NCBI RefSeq assembly: GCF_047511655.1 | Contig: NC_133401.1 | Span: forward strand, 45,341,570-45,405,569 | Origin: Castor canadensis | Taxonomy: Eukaryota; Chordata; Mammalia; Rodentia; Castoridae | DNA length: 64,000 nt | Direction of reading: 5' to 3' | Shown here: in pieces, positions 32,900 to 44,756 of the stretch | Position numbering within the stretch: position 1 is the stretch's first letter | Layout of the letters: each line of letters starts with the position of its first letter | Notes under the pieces: generated by a model | Database searches by the model: none | What the model was told of the DNA's origin: nothing | The model's input: only the letters and a program-made list of their open reading frames with translations | Program-made: the position numbers and the translations under genes

Positions 32900-35800
32900 G
32901 TAAGTGAGTTTTTACATACTGCATGAACAGCAAGCTTGTATCCATGGAGTTTTGGGGTATGCTGCATCCATGCCTTAATATGTAAAACGGCAATGTGACC
33001 TTATAGTCTCATTCTAAAATCCCCCTAGAACACATTGAGCCAGGGCAGTGGCAATAAGAGGTCATTTGACTCATTCCCCAGTATCCAGACTGAACTGAAC
33101 TCAAATTACCTATTACCCCATAAAATGACTTACCTATTATTTTCCATTTTCAAAAAAAAAAAAAAGATTTCTAATGTATTCAAGACCAGTGAACTTTCCA
33201 GGTCTTATCTAAGTTCCTTTTGTTGTAAATTTAGTTCCTCTGGTCTGAGCTCAGCTGAGATGAACACCTGTCTGCTCTTCCTCAGATAGGGTTTCCTCTC
33301 ACATAAGCAAAGGCTATTAAGTTCCTTGTCAGTCTTTTCTTCCTATCCATTTTCCCTTTTAATCTTGAATATCCACTTAGCTAAAAGAATTTGACATTAA
33401 CAATTTTTAATCTAGGACTGAGAAGTCACATGTATGACTATTCCTTACTGTGATCAGATGAAAGGCTTGAATAGATGAAGGTTATGACCTTAAGATTTCC
33501 TTTGGTAATTGAAACCGTAACTTTTTCAAATTTGTCTCGTGAGCTAAATCCAGAGAATACCCGCTGCCTTATGCAAGCTTGTATCCTTTCCATAGCCCAG
33601 AGTCTATCCTAGGAGAACTTGACATGCAGAAGGACACAGTGGATGTGCTTTTTTTAAAACATGAACTGAATACTTTGTGCTTATGCAAACTTAGGGCTAT
33701 CAGTTTTCCTATTTCTTGGCTGGTGAGAATATCAGAGAATTAAATCAGAGGCATCTCAGAAATTACCTGGTGGAATGTGTCTTGTTGCAGGACTATTGAC
33801 AAGCTCTTGCTAATTTCTCTCAGTCTTTTCTCAAGGCTAATTTTTTCTTGTGATTCTATTATTGGTGACAACTCTGGAATCCCAGTTGAGCAGACTACAG
33901 CAATTCAACTTGCAAAGAAATCTTCCCCTATTTTTAAAAATAAAAATCAGATAACCCAAAAATATGTTAGAGTTAGATAGATATTAGATTGAACCATTTG
34001 AAATGGTTGGTTGCCAACAGTTTTTGATCTGAAAAATGGCATTCTCATAGTCTTGACCTAATATTTTTAAAGGATGACTTTGAGAATTATTCTCTCTCTC
34101 TCTCCTCTCCCAAACTCCCACCAGAGATCTCTCTTGTTTACATTTACTTAGATGATCATTTTCCATCTAGCTTTCTATTATTTCCAAATATCTTATGAGT
34201 ATTTTTAAATATCAAATAACTTTTTCTGACTATAATATTTTTCTTAGTAAAGTCTTTCAAACCTATTCCAATCCTGCTCAAAAAAGGCTATCAAACAATT
34301 ATTCACAGAGCCTCAACCATGTACCTCACTCTGTAGAGACCTAAGAACAGAGAAGGAAAGGCAAAAATAGAGAATAAGAAAGAAATCCTGGGAGGTCCCC
34401 AAACCAGACATCAAAGACCCAGCTTTAGCTGTTCCAATTTCAGTGACCGCATATAACTCTTTTAATCTCCCCATAGCTACTTGATACCCATTCTGTATCC
34501 AGCTGTACAGGGTGGAAAGCTCTGACCCTTTGAACATTTGTGCACACTCCCTCATTGTTATGGTGGGCCCAAGTTGACCCTGTCTTCTAAAATAGTCTCT
34601 TCGATTCTGACCTAGAGAAGTTCAAAAACTTTATTTAACTCTTCATTGGTAGGAAGCCCTTAGGCAAATGTTTATTCAGTTTATTCAGCCCCACAATAGA
34701 AATTGAGAACTCTTTAAATCTAATTATTCCTCCCCAAAATCTTGCTATGTGACGTTGAGCAAATGCCTTACCTGCTGGGTGGTTCCATTTTTTTGATCTG
34801 AACCAAAATTCATGATTGAGATAATCAATGGTAGAAAAGAAAGACCTTGAAAGCAGTGTATAAGATTAGTTTATAGATCAGAGCAAGATCAAGTCCTAAT
34901 ACTTATGCCATTTAAGTAGAAAAATCATGGAAGTATCCTCTGAATAAAGTGACTGAGTTTACATATATATCAGTGATTCTCAGGTTTAGTTTTGATAATC
35001 CTTCAGGATTTCTAAGAGCACGAAATTCTGAAAACAGAACTGTCTAATTCTAATTCACTTAAACATGTGTGACTTTTATATAAGTTACAATTAAAAATTA
35101 TAATAGGGCATTATTGTTTCAAACTCTGGAGGAATATGAAACTTCTAGAACCAAAAGAATTTTGCCACTTTGGCCCAGGAATTCAATCTTAGGGGTGGGG
35201 AAGGCTTACTATTTAAACATTTGGCTTGGCTATTTACTTTACTGAACAAATCTGACTTTAGTTAAGGATGCATATAGACAATTGTGAAAATCTGGAGATG
35301 TAAAATGTAAGGAGGAAACATAAATACCACCAACTTTCAATATAGTATGTCCTGAGTGCAATGGAAAACACTCATTCACTCAATTGAGAGCATCTCCTAA
35401 ACTCATGCTGTTATGTTAGTAGGTATAAAACAGTACAATGATAATAAGATACTTTTTCCCTTCAGTATGTTTATAATCTAGATTGGGATTGCAAATCAAG
35501 TCCCCAAAGCCAGCAAAAGCAAAAACTCTGGCTCCACTTGGAGGTGCTGCCTTTCCACTCAGCTCATGATCTTTGAGAATAGTTGGACAGGAACATCATG
35601 TCATAGAACAGTCCACAGATGTCTCCTTGGAATAACTAGGGAACAGTTACTATGATCGTAGGAAAATACTCGTTAGTGCAGTGGCCAGTTTCCCCATATT
35701 AAATAGATTGACATAAACTAACCCTTGTGGGACTCTAAGTGAACAAACCAGGTAAAAACTCTACAAAACACTAAGAAAATTTTGAGCAACCCAGTGTATC

Positions 35801-38800
35801 TAAAAATAAAGGATTCCATAAATACTTGCTCTGCTCTCCACCAATGTCAACAGGGAAACATTTGGAGAGCTGAGGCCTTAGAAGAAAATTTAGGAGTAGA
35901 ACTTGAAATAAAGACCTAAACTCATCAGATGTTTTCATTTTTTTTTAACTAGTCCCTCTTTTTTTTTTTAGTTACATTTTTTTCCATCTTTCTCTAATTA
36001 TCCCTTTCTTTCTCTAAAGTCACTTCAACAATGTTGATGAACGAAATGACCATTGCTTTAGAGGTTATTTGGTGCAATACTTGGATTTTCTAGAATATAA
36101 AAGTAATAGGAGCTGGAAATTAATCAGAGAAGTATAGACTGTAAACTGTAGATTTCACTCGAAGCAACAGAATAGTCACTAAACACCAATGGTGTGCAGG
36201 TAAATGTCTAACAATCAATTTTAGAGGAAAGACCCATGATTTATGGTGTTTACCAACTTCCCAGTATAAATACTTCTGCCACAATCAATTTCAAAATATA
36301 ATATGAGATCACAGGTAGCTGGGAAGAGATGCTAAAAATCAGCTCTCTCAAGCCCCTATAAGCCAGCCACAGCACACTACTGCTTAATATCCACCCATCA
36401 ATCAAACTTAAGAAATTTACTTGTAAGATTGGAAGAACTCATAAGCTGCTATTAGCCAGACTTTCTCTCATCTTCTTTAGGGAAGCTCTTCAAGGAAGAA
36501 CATCCTCCTTATGTCTAAATTCTTCTTTTTATCACTTAATTTTTATTTGCTAAGGGGAAAATAAGGCAGTAACTATTCTTATAAAATCCTTCTTAATTAT
36601 TAATCAGGGAAATTGGTGTTATTTTTGTTGTTTGGTGGTACAGGGGTTTGAACTAAAGGCTTCGTGCTTGCTAGACAGGTGCTCTACCTCTTGAACCACT
36701 TTTCCAGTCTGCAATTTGTGTTTTTAACAACATGAGTAGTTCAAAGTGGATCTAAAGGTGACTTATAACATGAAGTCAATGCTATTTTTTAAAATTCTTT
36801 AAATCTTTTTCTTTTTTAAAGCTATCAACAGGCCTCAGTTGGCCAACCTGCAAATGCTATGCCATCCCAAACTGCAAATGCTAAGCCCACACCAAGGACT
36901 CCTGACCATGAGATACAAGGGTCAAAAGAAGCTTTGATTCAAGATTTGGAGAGAAAGCTGAAATCCAAGGATAGCCTTCTTCATAATGGAAATCAAGTGA
37001 GCAAGACTTCTATTTTATACAAAAGGCCAACTAAACTATAAAAATCTAATTTCAATAAGAAAATCTAGTTTCAATAGCTTAGTGGTAGAGCACTTGCCCA
37101 GCAAGCACAAGGCCCTGGGTTTGATTCCCAGCACCACAAGAAAGGACAAAAAAAACCTTATTTCTGTCTCCTGGATCCATATCCATATAAATGGCAAGGA
37201 ATAGGATTACCTAAAAAGAAGAAGTCTTTCTGTGCTAGTCTGTGTTACTATGTGTGAAATGGTCTATTGTCTTTTAGTTAATAAAAGAATGAAGCTAATG
37301 AAAAATAAGTCTAAGTGATTTAATAAAAATTGCACTTCCTCTCATAAACATTGCCCTTCATAAAATATCAAATGGCCAAATAACCAATGGGAAATCGGTT
37401 ATGTCAACTCGGCTTTATTGTGTACCTCCATGTATAATTTTGCTGGGTAAATAAGCATAGCTATAATTATTATGTGGTTTTTACTATGCTCATTATATTA
37501 GTCACTTGTCTTTGAAACAATACCATCTGCCTTTAATCCAAATGTATCTAGAATATCAGGTCACTGATCTCAACCAAATATTTATATTCATTTAATAAAA
37601 GTTATTTCTAAATGTGATAACATGCAGTACTACACTCAAGAATGGAGAATATCAGAATATCCAGAACAAGGAGGAAAAATTTCCCCTTACTTGGAGACCC
37701 TTTTTTAACGGCAACTATACTTGTCTTTCTTAGGAGCAAAGAAGAAATCCCAAGGGAGTCTTTGCTATAGATGAGAGGAGTGGTACAAATGAGGAAAGGG
37801 TGTAGGAGGGTGAATGTGATGGAAATATTATGTATCATGTATTAAAATGAAAAAATAAGACCTGTTGAAACTATTCCAGGAATGGGGGGAGGGGGATAAA
37901 GGAGAATGGCGGAGGGGGTGAATTCAGTTATGATGTATTGTAAGAACTTTGGTAAATGTCACAATTTACCCTCAGTAAAACAGTAATATAACAAAAAAGT
38001 TTTTAGTTTGAAAAAAGTTAAAAAAGGAAAACACTTTGAATGGAAGAAATAGCAACTATAATTGAGTAGATCGAACTCCATTTTGATGTTCTTACTGACA
38101 GTGGTGGTTTTAGGGTGTATCTGTTCAAAAGCCTTCTCTGTAAGTCTCATCGCTATCTTCCTTTGACTCTTCCTCAAAGCGGCTAACGTACGAGGAGAAG
38201 ATGGCCCGCAGATTGCTAGGACCACAGAATGCAGCTGCTGTGTTTCACGCTCAGAATGATGAGCAAGACTCGCCACAGGTAAATTCAAAATCTCTGTCTC
38301 CCTGGAGCACCCACCTTTTCCTAGACTTGCCTCAGACTCCTGGGCTCAAGAGAGTCCTCTTATCCTTTGCAATTTGTAAATGTCTGCTTTTCTACACATT
38401 TACAACTAGCATTAAAAATAGAAGTTGATCCTCTCCATTCTCCTTTAGATACATCAATGCCATGATGGGTGATGGGTGGTTGATGTGTATGTGTAAAACT
38501 TTACACCATTTTCTGGTAGTGCTAATGCCTAGATATGAACTGTCACAAAGTCCAAACACTGGAAGGACATAGCATTACTTTTTATTTGGACATTTAGGGG
38601 TAAGGTCTAGGACTCTTTTCCTTATCTACTGGACAGAGAACTTGAGTAATTTATCTTTTTTGGGAGGGGTTAAGACTGGGGTTTGAACTCATAGCTTCAC
38701 ACTCACAAAGCAATGCCCTGTTACTTGAACTACACCTCTAGTCTATTTTGCTACAATATTTTTGGAGATGGTGGGGTCTCACGAACTATTTGCCTGAGCT

Positions 38801-41800
38801 GGCTTTAAACCATGATCTTCCTAATCTTAACCTCCCACATAGCTAGGATTATAGGCATGAGTCTCTGGCACCTGGCTGAGTTGTGAAATTTTAGGAGGAT
38901 GGAAGTTAAAACTGTAAGTCCATTAAAACCTTTTTCATAAGCTGTTAATCACTTCAATGTTTGAAAATATTCTTGTGGTACTAACGAAACATCCAATTCC
39001 TTTTGTCATGTTCCTGTATCTAAAAATGCTCCTTATTAAAAAACCAAACTCTTATGAGTAATGGCTCTAAGAATAATGAAAGCATCTTTTCCATGAAGGG
39101 ATTAGGTTTATGGAGAGCATAAAGTGAATCTCTCTGAGGTTGTGCCTGGCCAACTTGTGATTTTAAATCATAGTTAAAATCATAGTGGTAGAGTGCCCAC
39201 CTTGCAAATGTATGGCCCTGAGTTCAAATCCCAGTTCCACCAAAAGAGTCACTTAATCGGAAGAGAAATGTACAGTTGGAGAAACAGACCAAAAAAAAAA
39301 GAGCATTAGTGCTCTTTTTGTCTTCCATATATCTGTTATTTCCTCCCAAACAGTCTACAAGAAACTGCGGGCCACAGGGATGAAACTGGGGACTCCAGAA
39401 TCCCACACTTCTAGGTACAGAACACTGAAAATAAGATTTTAGTATCTGTTAAACACAATAGAGCTAGAATTAGATATTGGAGATAGAACTTAAATTTCTT
39501 TTGGTTACTGAACAGCTCATGCATTCATTCAACAAATTTACGTGGATCACCTACTCTGTGTTGGGCTTTCGACTTGGTACAGGAAGTAACAGTAAAAGCA
39601 GAACACAAACCCATGTCTATAAGTAGAAATCACTCAAAACAGTGTTATGTTTCTGGCAGTTGATTTAATTCTCAAATACACATAATTATCTGGTACTCAA
39701 ATGTAAATCAAAAAAGATGTTTGCTTAAAGTCAATATACCTTTCTTAAATAGGAAGAAATTAATGGTGTTTTTCAGAGCCTTGTCGTAGTTCTACCCATA
39801 TCTCTGATAGTGTCCAACAGGATTTTGTGTCATGAGCTAAAAAGAGAAGTATTTTCCAGTCTCATATGTGTTTACTGCTGCTGGTGACACTTTTGAGCAG
39901 TAGGCATAATTCCCCTGATATCTGCTACCAACACAAGTGACTTCATGTCTATTCCTGTCTCACTAAAGGACAATATGTACATGTGCTCCCATTTCAAATG
40001 CACCAGAGAGACACATCATCCTTTGTCATAAAATAGTCATGGAAAAAAGGAACCACCATCAATTCCAAGTCTAGCTAATTTTCATAAATAATGCCTGTTG
40101 AATACCAGTAATTCTGGTGGTTTCTTGCTAGAGTTAGTACAATATCTTAAATGCTGAAATATATAAAACTAACCATGACTGTAAAATGCAGCCAAAATAA
40201 GGAACTGGTGGTGGCGGGGGTAAGGGTAGTGGGGGGGTGTTGGGGGGGTGTTGGGGGGGGTTGGGGGGGTGTTTCTCATTGATTGGTAGAGCACCCTGGG
40301 TTCAATTCCCAGCGTCACACAAAAACAAACAAGCAAACAAAACAAAATAAGTCAAAAAAACCAAAACCAGCCAAAGTAGAAATGTTCTTTTCAACCCCGA
40401 CTTCTTAATTCTGATTCATTTTAAGGTAACAATTTCATGTTAACATTCTCACTTTGGTTCCATTTCAAGCAGCACAACTCAGAACATGCTCGGCTGCAAG
40501 TTCCTACATCACAAGTAAGGTAATTTTTAAAAATTTTTAAATAATATGTCTTTCCCTATGGAAAATATCATATTTTATAGTCCTGAAGCTTACTATATAC
40601 CTCTTTAAAAACACAGTGTGAATTTTCTAATGTCACAGACAAGGATCAAATTTTTTATGTTAATTATCTGAAGTATCTCAGAAGAATTTTTTTAAGACTT
40701 TATTTTCAGATAATTGCAGTTTAGGAAATAAGGTAGAGAAATCCTGTGTACTCTTCACCCAGTTTTCCCCACTGTTAACATTTGCCAAAGCTATAGTAAA
40801 ATATTCTTGGTGCTCCTCACCTGTCAAACAAAAGATTTGTGATTTTGGAATGAATTCCGTGAACTCTCATGGACTTTTTTGGAGAAAATTTATAAAGCCA
40901 GAATCGACAAGACAAGAGATGGGCCAAGATTCCTTATTTGACACATAGTGCATGGGCATTTCAGCAGAGGTACCCTTATTTTTTCAGAGAAAGTTTTTTT
41001 TTTAAAAATATTTAAGTCTAATAAACCAGGACCATGTTTCCGTGTTAAATAACTTTCTCATGACAAGGGAAACCAATTCTAATTATAAAATATTTGCAAG
41101 TGACAAGAATAATCTCTGGGGTACTCAAAGGTCAGTTCTTCATCGATTCAAAGTACTGTGAAAACAAAAGGGACAACGATGTATAATTTGTATCAGATGT
41201 TCCCAAATTACTAGCATTTTTAATAGCCATCAAGTTTGCAACAGCTAAAAATATCCTTAAGGTCTATCTGCAGTGCTTTTACACCATCAGCTCACATCAT
41301 AGACTCTGGGCTTTTAGATTTCAGTGGCCAAACTATATTTGTGTGAAAGAAAAAGCAATGATAACAGTTACAAGTAACTATTTTTAAAATTTTTGCAGAA
41401 GTCGATCATCCTCAAGAGGAGATGTGAATGATCAAGATGCAATCCAAGAGAAATTTTACCCACCACGGTTCATTCAAGTGCCAGAAAACATGTCAATTGA
41501 AGAAGGAAGATTCTGCAGAATGGATTTCAAAGTAAGAGAAGAGTTGAAAATACTGGGGAAGGGGGAAACTAACAATGTAATACTAAGTTTTGGAAAATAT
41601 TTTCTTTCCATTTCATAGCCTGCTACACCACTTAAAAAGTACAATGGATGAGAACACAAATTCTGGAGCTGAACTGATCTGGTTTTGAATCTTGGCTCTG
41701 CATCTTTCCAGTGGTGTAAACTTAGACAAGGCATTTAACTTCTCTGGGGTCTTGCCTCCTTATCCATAAATTGGGAATAACAAATGTACCTATCTCATAA

Positions 41801-44723
41801 AGTTAAGAGGATGAACTAAGAACATAGGTGTACCTTATACCTAATAAATATACCAGTGCAGGTCTCTTAATATTAGGCTGTCTAACATATATGCATCCTT
41901 CTCCACCAAGAAATTGGAACCACCCAGCTTTCTCTGCCTGGAAGAACTCCTCAGGCTAGAACAACTCTTCAGAACAGACTGAATTTTTATTATCCTCATT
42001 TTGGAAAACTTTTTTCTTATAAGATGTCTTTCCAGAGTTATATAAAAACATTTAATGGACTGCCATTTATATACCAAACTAGAGTTCAAGAATGCTCTGC
42101 TTTCAACAGCTATTCATTAGACAAGCAAGGTTCAGATACGTGCCTCTGGCACTCCATTTGCTGCCATACTTATTCATAAAAGCCCTATGACTTACATATT
42201 CTTTGTGGAGACCAACATAACATGCTTTAATGCTCTAAATATGGTACATAAGAGAGATCTTAAAGAACCCGAGGCTGTACATGAACGAGTTAGGTGTGGT
42301 TTGAGATAATCTAAAAGTGATATGTTAATTTCAAGAGTTTTAGTTCCACTGTTTGTTTTTTAAAAATTATTAATACCTTTCTGAGCTCCTGCTTTGCATT
42401 TTCAATCACAAATGCAGATATCAAATTTGTTAAAATTCATAAATGAACAAATGGATCCCACCTATGCTATGCTTCAAAATCCTGGCATTTCCTGTGTTTT
42501 GTTTGTTCCTAGGTGAGTGGACTGCCGGCTCCTGATGTGTCATGGTACCTAAATGGAAGACCAGTTCAATCAGATGAATTGCACAAAATGATCGTGTCTG
42601 AGAAGGGTTTTCACTCTCTCATCTTTGAAGTGGTCAGAGCTTCAGATGCAGGGGCATATGCCTGTGTTGCCAAGAACAGAGCAGGAGAAGCCACCTTCAC
42701 CGTGCAGCTGGATGTCCTTGGTAAGCCTCCAAGGAGAGCCTTAAAATACAACAGAATTAGAAAAGAAAAAGTCTTGTAAGGTATTTTAAGTGAAAATATT
42801 AAGAAAAGGCCAGCGGACTACATATTTATGGTTATATCTACAACCTAGTGAATGCCAACGACAACCAAAGACACTTGAGGGAACATCAGTGAACCTAACA
42901 TGACAAATCTGCCACCAGAGCTTTTCTAGAAAGGAAATAAAGAAATTGCAGACAGAAAAAGAAAGATAATATTATATGCATTTCTAGCTATAATGATGCA
43001 AAGTAAAAAATTTTAATCTAATCATTTCTCTGGTCTACAGTCTAAAATGACCAACCTGACTTGTGTTTTTACAGACTTATCATAAGCTGTCAAGTTTTAA
43101 ATGCATAGTTTAAAACTGAAGAGTGGATGTCAACTTTTAGCCTTATACTATGTTCTCTGCTAGGAAACTCATCTCTCATTATAATAAAACATGCTGACTT
43201 GTTTTAGAAATCAGGTATGACAAAATTCATGCCTCAGATTTGGTTTTGATAAGATTTCTTATAAAACTGGTGCTCAGTTTTTAAATTTTACAATCAAGCA
43301 CTTTAAATATACTACATTTGTAGTGGTTTAAGCCATGATATCATTGTATGAGATGAATTTTGCCATACTTCACTGTTTATTATATAAACACCTTGATCAG
43401 GTTAAAGGACAGGCAATTTCAGTGAGTTTGTGTTCTACTTAGATCAATGAAAAAATGTTCTGTTATTTATTGAGGAGCCTCAATCAAAGATGACAACTAG
43501 GAATAAAACACACATACACATACACACACACACTTCAAGTGACTAAGCTTTGGGCAAATCCTATTTGGGCAAAATAGCTTGGAATACTACAATATTTGAG
43601 CTCAAAGACACCTTGGCTGGTAATTGTCCAATTTCTTCATTTCACCGTCAGAAAAGCCTGAGTTACAGTATTGTACCATCTTTTCCTCTTCTCTTTCCTT
43701 TAGGTAACCGAAGTAAAGCAATAGTAACTGCTGATATTTGTCTATTATTTTTCAGTTTACAAAGTATCTTTTATTAATTATCTTAATTGTGTGTTAGGCA
43801 CAGCAGTCACTACTGCTTTTTTTTTTTTTAACAATAGATAAAACTGAGGCTAAGAGAAACTAGATAAAATGTTTCCAATGTTACATCACTTTTGAGGCCA
43901 ATAGATATTTTTGGAGTTTGTTTGTTTGTTGTGCTGGAGATAAAATCCACAGCCTTGTAGAAGCTAGGCAAATGCTCTGCCACTGAGCCACACCTCCCCC
44001 AACTCAGGATTTGAATCCAAGTTGTGTGGTACTCCTTTCACCATTCATGCTGCCTCCCTGTGGATGAAATGACCTAAACCCTTTGAATGAAGCATAATTA
44101 TAATTTAAATGAATCATTACATATAGTTTAAGAATTATGAACATCATAAAATGGTGATGTAGTTTATAATATTTTGCCTAAAACTCAAGAAAGTTTCCAA
44201 CCTCGTCATTGCTTTTTAAAACTTCATTGTTAACATACAAGTTCCATAATATTCTGGTTTGACTTAATATAATTTTTATAATATTACAAATGCTTTTTTT
44301 ATTAATATGTAGCAAAAGAACACAAAAGAGCACCAATGTTTATCTTCAAACCACAGAGCAAAAAAGTTTTTGAGGGAGAGTCCGTGAAACTGGAATGTCA
44401 GATCTCAGCCATCCCTCCACCAAAGCTTTTCTGGAAAAGGAATAATGAAATGGTACAATTCAACACTGACCGAATAAGGTAGGATATTTCTAGACTTTAC
44501 TTCTAGCTTACTTGAATGAGTCCAGTTATATGTTAACATATATTACAAATGGTGTGCAATTATAAGCTCAATGTCTAATTTTTAAAATACACATAGAAAT
44601 ATAATCAAAGTTCATTAAGTCAGATTCTGCTAATTATAAACTTAAGGCATAAAGAAAGAGTCTAGGGTTTATCTTTTTCATTAACAGTAAGGATAAATGA
44701 CAAAAACAAAATTAGGGGGGATA

Positions 44724-44756
<33 letters not shown>

